Source of the DNA: Streptomyces mutabilis
GTDB lineage: Bacteria; Actinomycetota; Actinomycetes; Streptomycetales; Streptomycetaceae
Assembly (NCBI RefSeq): GCF_014649815.1
Contig: NZ_BMTT01000014.1
Coordinates: 1 to 64,000, forward strand
Length of the DNA stretch: 64,000 bases
Direction of reading: 5' to 3'
The notes beneath the pieces are model-generated. The model was not told where the DNA came from. It was given only the letters and a program-made list of their open reading frames with translations, and did no database searches. The position numbers and the translations under genes were made by a program. Shown here in pieces: positions 59,999-64,000 of this stretch. Position 1 is the stretch's first letter; each line of letters opens with the position of its first letter.

Positions 59999-60847
59999 TC
60001 ACAGACGGCAGGCGTGGATGGCCGTGGTCAGGATGGCCCGGGCGCCGATCTCGTAGAGGTCGTCCATGATCCGCTGGGCCTCCTTGGCGGGGACCATGGC
60101 GCGGACGGCGACCCAGCCCTCGTTGTGCAGCGGGGAGACGGTCGGGGACTCCAGGCCGGGGGTGAGGGCGACGGCCTTCTCGAGCTGCTCCACCCGGCAG
60201 TCGTAGTCCATCATCACGTACGTCCGGGCCACCAGGACGCCCTGGAGGCGGCGCAGGAACTGCTGCACCTTGGGCTCCTCCGCGTCCGCGCCGGAGCGGC
60301 GGATCACGACGGCCTCGGACTTCATGATGGGCTCGCCGAAGACCTCCAGCCCCGCGTTGCGCAGGGAGGTGCCGGTCTCGACCACGTCCGCGATGACCTC
60401 GGCGACACCGAGCTCGATGGCGGTCTCGACGGCGCCGTCGAGGTGGACGACGGAGGCGTCGACGCCCTGCTCGGCCAGGTGGGCGGCGACGATGCCCTCG
60501 TAGGAGGTGGCGACGGTGCGGCCCTTGAGGTCGGTGACGCCGTTCGCGGTGCCCGGCTTGCCGGCGAAACGGAAGGTGGAGCGGGCGAAGCCGAGCGGCA
60601 GGATCTCCTCCGCGTCGGCGCCGGAGTCGATCAGCAGGTCGCGGCCGGTGATGCCGATGTCGAGCTTGCCGGAGGAGACGTAGATCGCGATGTCGCGGGG
60701 GCGCAGATAGAAGAACTCGACCTCGTTCGTCGGGTCGACGATCCGCAGTTCCTTTGACTCGCGGCGCTGCTGGTAGCCGGCCTCATGCAGCATCTCCCCC
60801 GCGGGGCCTGACAGGGAACCCTTGTTGGGGACGGCGATGCGCAGCAT
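59999..60847 (-). CDS. hisG: ATP phosphoribosyltransferase (long form)
   Basis: This 282-residue enzyme catalyses the first step of histidine synthesis (ATP + PRPP) and is inhibited by histidine. Blocks: LRIAVPNKGSLSGPAGEMLH (residue 2 on), the phosphate-binding region ATSYEGIVAAHLAEQGVDA, GVAEVIADVVETGTSLRNAG, and the C-terminal ACT-like regulatory part (EGWVAVRAMVPAKEAQRIMD). Length shows the long, HisZ-independent form. It lies 49 bases after hisE; the other his genes are not in this window. Confidence 0.97.
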   Translation of the reverse strand: MLRIAVPNKGSLSGPAGEMLHEAGYQQRRESKELRIVDPTNEVEFFYLRPRDIAIYVSSGKLDIGITGRDLLIDSGADAEEILPLGFARSTFRFAGKPGTANGVTDLKGRTVATSYEGIVAAHLAEQGVDASVVHLDGAVETAIELGVAEVIADVVETGTSLRNAGLEVFGEPIMKSEAVVIRRSGADAEEPKVQQFLRRLQGVLVARTYVMMDYDCRVEQLEKAVALTPGLESPTVSPLHNEGWVAVRAMVPAKEAQRIMDDLYEIGARAILTTAIHACRL

Positions 60848-60896
60848 GAGGTCGGCTTCCTTTGTGTGGAGGGGTGGAGAAGAAGGGGGTCCGGCT

Positions 60897-61169
60897 TTAC
60901 AGGTGGGCGTAGACGTCGTCCAGGGAGATGCCGCGGGCGACCATCATCACCTGGACGTGGTACAGCAGCTGGGAGATCTCCTCGGCCGCCGCGTCCTTGC
61001 CCTCGTACTCGGCGGCCATCCAGACCTCGGCGGCCTCCTCGACGACCTTCTTGCCGATGGCATGGACCCCCTTGTCCACCAGTTCGGCGGTGCGGGATGT
61101 GGCGGGGTCGCCGTTGGCGGCCTTGTGCTGGAGCTCGGTGAAGAGCTCCTCGAAAGTCTTCTTGGACAT
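60897..61169 (-). CDS. hisE: phosphoribosyl-ATP pyrophosphatase
   Basis: This 90-residue all-alpha NTP pyrophosphohydrolase catalyses the second step of histidine synthesis. The motif [20 protein letters not shown] (about 39-58) with EExxE and the later [13 protein letters not shown] are conserved. HisI is fused in some bacteria but separate here. The ATG 61169 is preferred over a GTG four codons upstream. hisG follows on the same strand. Confidence 0.96.
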   Translation of the reverse strand: MSKKTFEELFTELQHKAANGDPATSRTAELVDKGVHAIGKKVVEEAAEVWMAAEYEGKDAAAEEISQLLYHVQVMMVARGISLDDVYAHL

Positions 61170-61203
61170 GGTGCCGCCCACTTTACGCGTAGTGCCGGGC
61201 GGC

Positions 61204-61689
61204 CTAGCGCCACGGTTCGGATACTGAGCGGAGCGTGGCCGCCGTGGCGACGGCCGCGGTCACCGCCTCGTGCCCCTTGTCCTCGCTGGAGCCCTCGATG
61301 CCGGCCCGGTCGAGGGCCTGCTCCTCGGTGTCGCAGGTGAGGACGCCGAAGCCGACGGGGACACCGGTCTCCACGGAGACCTGGACCAGGCCCTGGGTGA
61401 CGCCCTGGCACACGTAGTCGAAGTGGGGGGTGCCGCCGCGGATGACGACGCCGAGGGCGACGATCGCGTCGTAGCCGCGGCCGGCGAGGACCTTGGCGAC
61501 GACCGGGAGCTCGAAACTGCCGGGGACCCTGAGCAGGGTCGGCTCGTCGATGCCCAGCTCGTGCAGGGCGCGCAGGGCGCCGTCCACCAGTCCGTCCATC
61601 ACCTTGTCGTGCCACTGTGCCGCGACCACGGCGACCCGCAGGTCCCCCACGTTGCGTACGGACAGTTCCGGTGCACCCTTGCCGCTCAC
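61204..61689 (-). CDS. ribH: 6,7-dimethyl-8-ribityllumazine synthase
   Basis: This 161-residue enzyme condenses 5-amino-6-ribitylaminouracil with 3,4-dihydroxy-2-butanone-4-phosphate. Family blocks: [60 protein letters not shown] with the catalytic His, and [21 protein letters not shown] 61689 has GAGGAG upstream. It is the last gene of the rib unit ribE-ribM-ribBA-ribH and is followed at once by hisE. Confidence 0.97.
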   Translation of the reverse strand: MSGKGAPELSVRNVGDLRVAVVAAQWHDKVMDGLVDGALRALHELGIDEPTLLRVPGSFELPVVAKVLAGRGYDAIVALGVVIRGGTPHFDYVCQGVTQGLVQVSVETGVPVGFGVLTCDTEEQALDRAGIEGSSEDKGHEAVTAAVATAATLRSVSEPWR

Positions 61690-61710
61690 GTCTCTCCTCG
61701 TGTTACTTGC

Positions 61711-63000
61711 TTACTGGTTGCCGCAGGTGGACACGGGCGTCGTGTCCAGCCAGGGCAGGTCGTGGCCCATCCGGTCCCGCTTGGTGCGCAGGTAGCGGAG
61801 GTTGTGCTCGCCGGCCTGGACGGGCATCGGCTCGCGGCCGGTGACGTCGATGCCGTGCCGTTCGAGGGCGTCGCTCTTGTCCGGGTTGTTGGTCATCAGG
61901 CGGACGGCGCGCACACCGAGGTCCTGGAGGATCTGGGCGCCGGCGCCGTAGTCGCGGGCGTCGGCGGGCAGGCCCAGTTCCAGGTTGGCGTCGAGGGTGT
62001 CCCGGCCGCGCTCCTGGAGTTCGTAGGCGCGCAGCTTGGACATCAGGCCGATGCCGCGCCCCTCGTGGCCGCGCAGGTAGACGACCACTCCCCTGCCCTC
62101 GGCCTGGATGCGTTCCAGGGAGGCGTCGAGCTGGGGGCCGCAGTCGCAGCGCTGGGAGCCGAAGACGTCGCCGGTGAGGCATTCGGAGTGGATACGGACG
62201 AGGACGTCCTTGCCGTCGCCGATCTCGCCGTGGAGGAGGGCGACGTGCTCGACGCCGTCGACGGTGGAGCGGTAGCCGTACGCCGTGAACTCGCCGTGCC
62301 GGGTGGGCAGGTTGACCTCGGCCTCGCGGCGGACGGTGGGCTCGGCGCTGCGGCGGTAGGCGATCAGGTCCTCGATGGAGATGATCGTCAGACCGTGCTT
62401 GCGGGCGAACGGGATCAGCTCGGGCAGGCGCAGCATCCGCCCGTCCTCGCCGGCGATCTCGACGATGGCGCCGGCCGGGCGCAGGCCCGCGAGGCGGGCG
62501 AGGTCGACGGCGGCCTCGGTGTGGCCGTTGCGGACGAGGACGCCGCCGGAGCGGGCGCGCAGCGGGAAGATGTGGCCGGGACGGACCAGGTCGGTCGGCT
62601 CGGCGGTGCCGCTCGCCAGGAGCTGGAGGGTCGTGGCGCGGTCGGAGGCCGAGATTCCGGTGCTCACGCCGTGCGCGGCGGTGGCGTCGACGGAGACGGT
62701 GAAGGCGGTCTTCATCGACTCGGTGTTGTCGTCGACCATCTGCGGCAGGCGCAGCCGGTCGAGTTCGTCGCCCTCCATGGGTGCGCAGATCAGGCCGCGG
62801 CACTCGCTCATCATGAAGGCGACGATCTCCTCGGTCGCCTTCTCGGCGGCGATGACGAGGTCGCCCTCGTTCTCGCGGTTCTCATCGTCGACGACGACGA
62901 TCGGGCGGCCGGCGGCGATGTCGGCGATGGCCTGCTCGACGGGGTCGAGGAGCAGGCCCTCGGGGCCGTCGGGCGTGTAGAGGATGGGTGCCGTGCTCAT
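61711..63000 (-). CDS. ribBA: bifunctional DHBP synthase / GTP cyclohydrolase II
   Basis: This 429-residue fusion has RibB in residues 1-205 ([40 protein letters not shown]) and RibA in the rest. RibA has the zinc site [18 protein letters not shown] and [16 protein letters not shown], and the end block [11 protein letters not shown]. It supplies both precursors of riboflavin synthesis from ribulose-5-phosphate and GTP. It overlaps the stop of the preceding ribM gene by four bases (ATGA). Confidence 0.97.
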   Translation of the reverse strand: MSTAPILYTPDGPEGLLLDPVEQAIADIAAGRPIVVVDDENRENEGDLVIAAEKATEEIVAFMMSECRGLICAPMEGDELDRLRLPQMVDDNTESMKTAFTVSVDATAAHGVSTGISASDRATTLQLLASGTAEPTDLVRPGHIFPLRARSGGVLVRNGHTEAAVDLARLAGLRPAGAIVEIAGEDGRMLRLPELIPFARKHGLTIISIEDLIAYRRSAEPTVRREAEVNLPTRHGEFTAYGYRSTVDGVEHVALLHGEIGDGKDVLVRIHSECLTGDVFGSQRCDCGPQLDASLERIQAEGRGVVVYLRGHEGRGIGLMSKLRAYELQERGRDTLDANLELGLPADARDYGAGAQILQDLGVRAVRLMTNNPDKSDALERHGIDVTGREPMPVQAGEHNLRYLRTKRDRMGHDLPWLDTTPVSTCGNQ

Positions 63001-63641
63001 GTGGGCGCTCCTTCCGGGACGGGCCGCGTCGCGGTGCGGGAGCGCAGCCACCAGTCGCGCAGGCCCCACAGGACGAGCGCCCCGTAGATGACGTAGACCA
63101 AGCCGGAGAAGGCGAAACCGTTGGCGAAGTTCAGCGGGACGCCGACCAGGTCGACCAGCAACCAGGCGAACCAGAACTCGACCATGCCGCGTGCCTGGGC
63201 GTACATGGCGACGACGGTGCCGACGAAGATGTACGCGTCCGGCCAGGGGTCCCAGGACAGGGTGGGGAAGGCGGTGAACAGTCCGCCGACGACGAGGGTG
63301 CCGACGGCGGCGGCGGCCACGAGGGCGCCGCGCTCGCGCCAGGTGGCGAACCGGACGGCGATCGAGCCGTCCTGCGTCTGCTGCCGGCCGCGGTTCCACT
63401 GCCAGAAGCCCCAGGCGGCGACGATCATGACGACGATCTGCTTGCCCGCGCTGCCGGAGAGGTGGGCGGTGGCGAAGGCCGTGAAGAGGATGAGCCCGGA
63501 GACGAACTGCACGGGCCAGGTCCAGATCGAGCGCCGCCAGCCGAGCGCGAGACCGAGCAGACCGATCACGTTGCCGATCATGTCCGACCACTTGATGTGC
63601 TGGTCGAAGAGCGTGAACGCCTCGGAGTTGAGCCAGTTCAC
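62997..63641 (-). CDS. ribM: PnuC-family transporter, probable riboflavin transporter RibM
   Basis: This 214-residue membrane protein has seven to eight hydrophobic segments and the PnuC core ([78 protein letters not shown]). PnuC proteins carry nicotinamide riboside, but the actinobacterial members encoded inside riboflavin operons (RibM) move riboflavin by facilitated diffusion. Here it lies between ribE and ribBA with four-base overlaps on both sides, which strongly supports RibM. The start is a GTG at 63641. Confidence 0.9.
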   Translation of the reverse strand: MNWLNSEAFTLFDQHIKWSDMIGNVIGLLGLALGWRRSIWTWPVQFVSGLILFTAFATAHLSGSAGKQIVVMIVAAWGFWQWNRGRQQTQDGSIAVRFATWRERGALVAAAAVGTLVVGGLFTAFPTLSWDPWPDAYIFVGTVVAMYAQARGMVEFWFAWLLVDLVGVPLNFANGFAFSGLVYVIYGALVLWGLRDWWLRSRTATRPVPEGAPT

Positions 63642-64000
63642 CGGGTACCCCCCTGGGTGCCGAGCAGCCGCTCGACGTACTTGGCGATGACGTCCACCTC
63701 GAGGTTGACCGGGTCGCCGGGCTGCTTGAGGCCGAGCGTGGTCAGGGCGAGGGTGGTGGGGATGAGGCTGACGGTGAAGAAGTCGGGACCGGCGTCGACA
63801 ACGGTGAGGCTGATGCCGTCGACGGTGATGGAGCCCTTCTCCACGACGTAGCGGGCGAGGTCGGCGGGGAGGGAGATCTTGACGATCTCCCAGTGCTCGG
63901 AGGGCTTGCGCTCCAGGATCTCGCCGGTGCCGTCGACGTGGCCCTGCACGATGTGCCCGCCGAGGCGGGCGCCGACGGCGGTGGGGCGCTCCAGGTTGAC
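63638..64000 (-). CDS. ribE: riboflavin synthase alpha chain, C-terminal part (cut by window end)
   Basis: Residues visible are the last 120 or so of riboflavin synthase. [12 protein letters not shown] opens the second lumazine-synthase-like repeat. [20 protein letters not shown] and the end [16 protein letters not shown] are typical. The enzyme dismutates 6,7-dimethyl-8-ribityllumazine to riboflavin. The N terminus and any FMN riboswitch lie beyond position 64000. Its TGA overlaps the GTG of ribM. Confidence 0.96.
   Translation of the reverse strand, partial: VNLERPTAVGARLGGHIVQGHVDGTGEILERKPSEHWEIVKISLPADLARYVVEKGSITVDGISLTVVDAGPDFFTVSLIPTTLALTTLGLKQPGDPVNLEVDVIAKYVERLLGTQGGTR

Noticed and set aside
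1-64000. CRISPR array, prophage or insertion sequence
   Set aside because: No regular spacer-repeat pattern, no transposase or integrase-like protein, and no terminal inverted repeats were seen.

Overview
This is high-GC actinobacterial DNA that I read as a Streptomyces chromosome. The evidence is strong GC bias at third codon positions, frequent GTG starts, a four-gene conservon (cvnA-D), rbpA with a perfect SigR-type promoter, and DasR (dre) boxes at crr and at a chitinase gene. The order rbpA-fxsA-dpm1 ... chitinase ... CbxX-like ATPase-CBS proteins-hisG-hisE-ribH-ribBA-ribM-ribE matches, from memory, the Streptomyces coelicolor core region around SCO1390-SCO1443. The strain cannot be fixed from the sequence alone.

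Layout. 1-380: leader and promoter of an rRNA operon running left out of the window, divergent from the PTS genes. 383-2580: crr-ptsI (EIIA-Glc and enzyme I). 2.6-11.4 kb: hypothetical protein, acetoacetyl-CoA synthetase, GH31 glycosidase, Nudix hydrolase, VanX-like dipeptidase, degenerate EAL-CBS-GGDEF protein. 11.7-12.4 kb: broken aquaporin/glycerol facilitator gene. 12.4-16.9 kb: conservon. 17.3-18.1 kb: small membrane protein and the tail of a vanished Rieske oxygenase. 18.1-25.3 kb: three-gene condensin-like (MukFEB/Mks/Jet-type) operon with no nuclease partner and a tightly coupled 29-codon ORF. 25.4-29.2 kb: GntR regulator, MFS transporter, DUF1445 protein and a decayed pxpA. 29.2-32.4 kb: two glycosyltransferases and an SGNH hydrolase. 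32.9-37.4 kb: HEAT-like protein, ankyrin protein, small membrane protein and an FtsK-like protein with a damaged P-loop. 37.7-42.1 kb: MocR regulator, YczE-type membrane protein, glycerophosphodiesterase and a UMF1-type MFS protein. 42.4-44.5 kb: rbpA, fxsA, dpm1. 45-51.1 kb: amidohydrolase, Lrp regulator, two Streptomyces-type small proteins, acyl-CoA dehydrogenase, chitinase. 51.2-54.5 kb: TetR regulator, 46-residue membrane protein, C39-type peptidase, nucleoside-kinase-like protein. 54.6-59.95 kb: candidate small RNA, CbxX/EccA-like ATPase, two CorC/HlyC-type CBS membrane proteins, PH-domain protein. 60.0-64.0 kb: hisG-hisE and the riboflavin operon, with ribE cut by the window end.

Four loci carry broken reading frames or remnants: the aquaporin, the Rieske fragment, pxpA and the chitinase signal peptide. 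This is either real decay or errors in the assembly; the aquaporin, pxpA and Rieske loci have also lost sequence, which favours decay for them. The least conventional content is the nuclease-less condensin operon with its small coupled ORF, the candidate small RNA at 54.62-54.69 kb, the FtsK-like protein lacking the Walker A lysine, the chitinase with Asp-to-Asn in its catalytic motif, and the shared rRNA/PTS promoter region with a DasR box.
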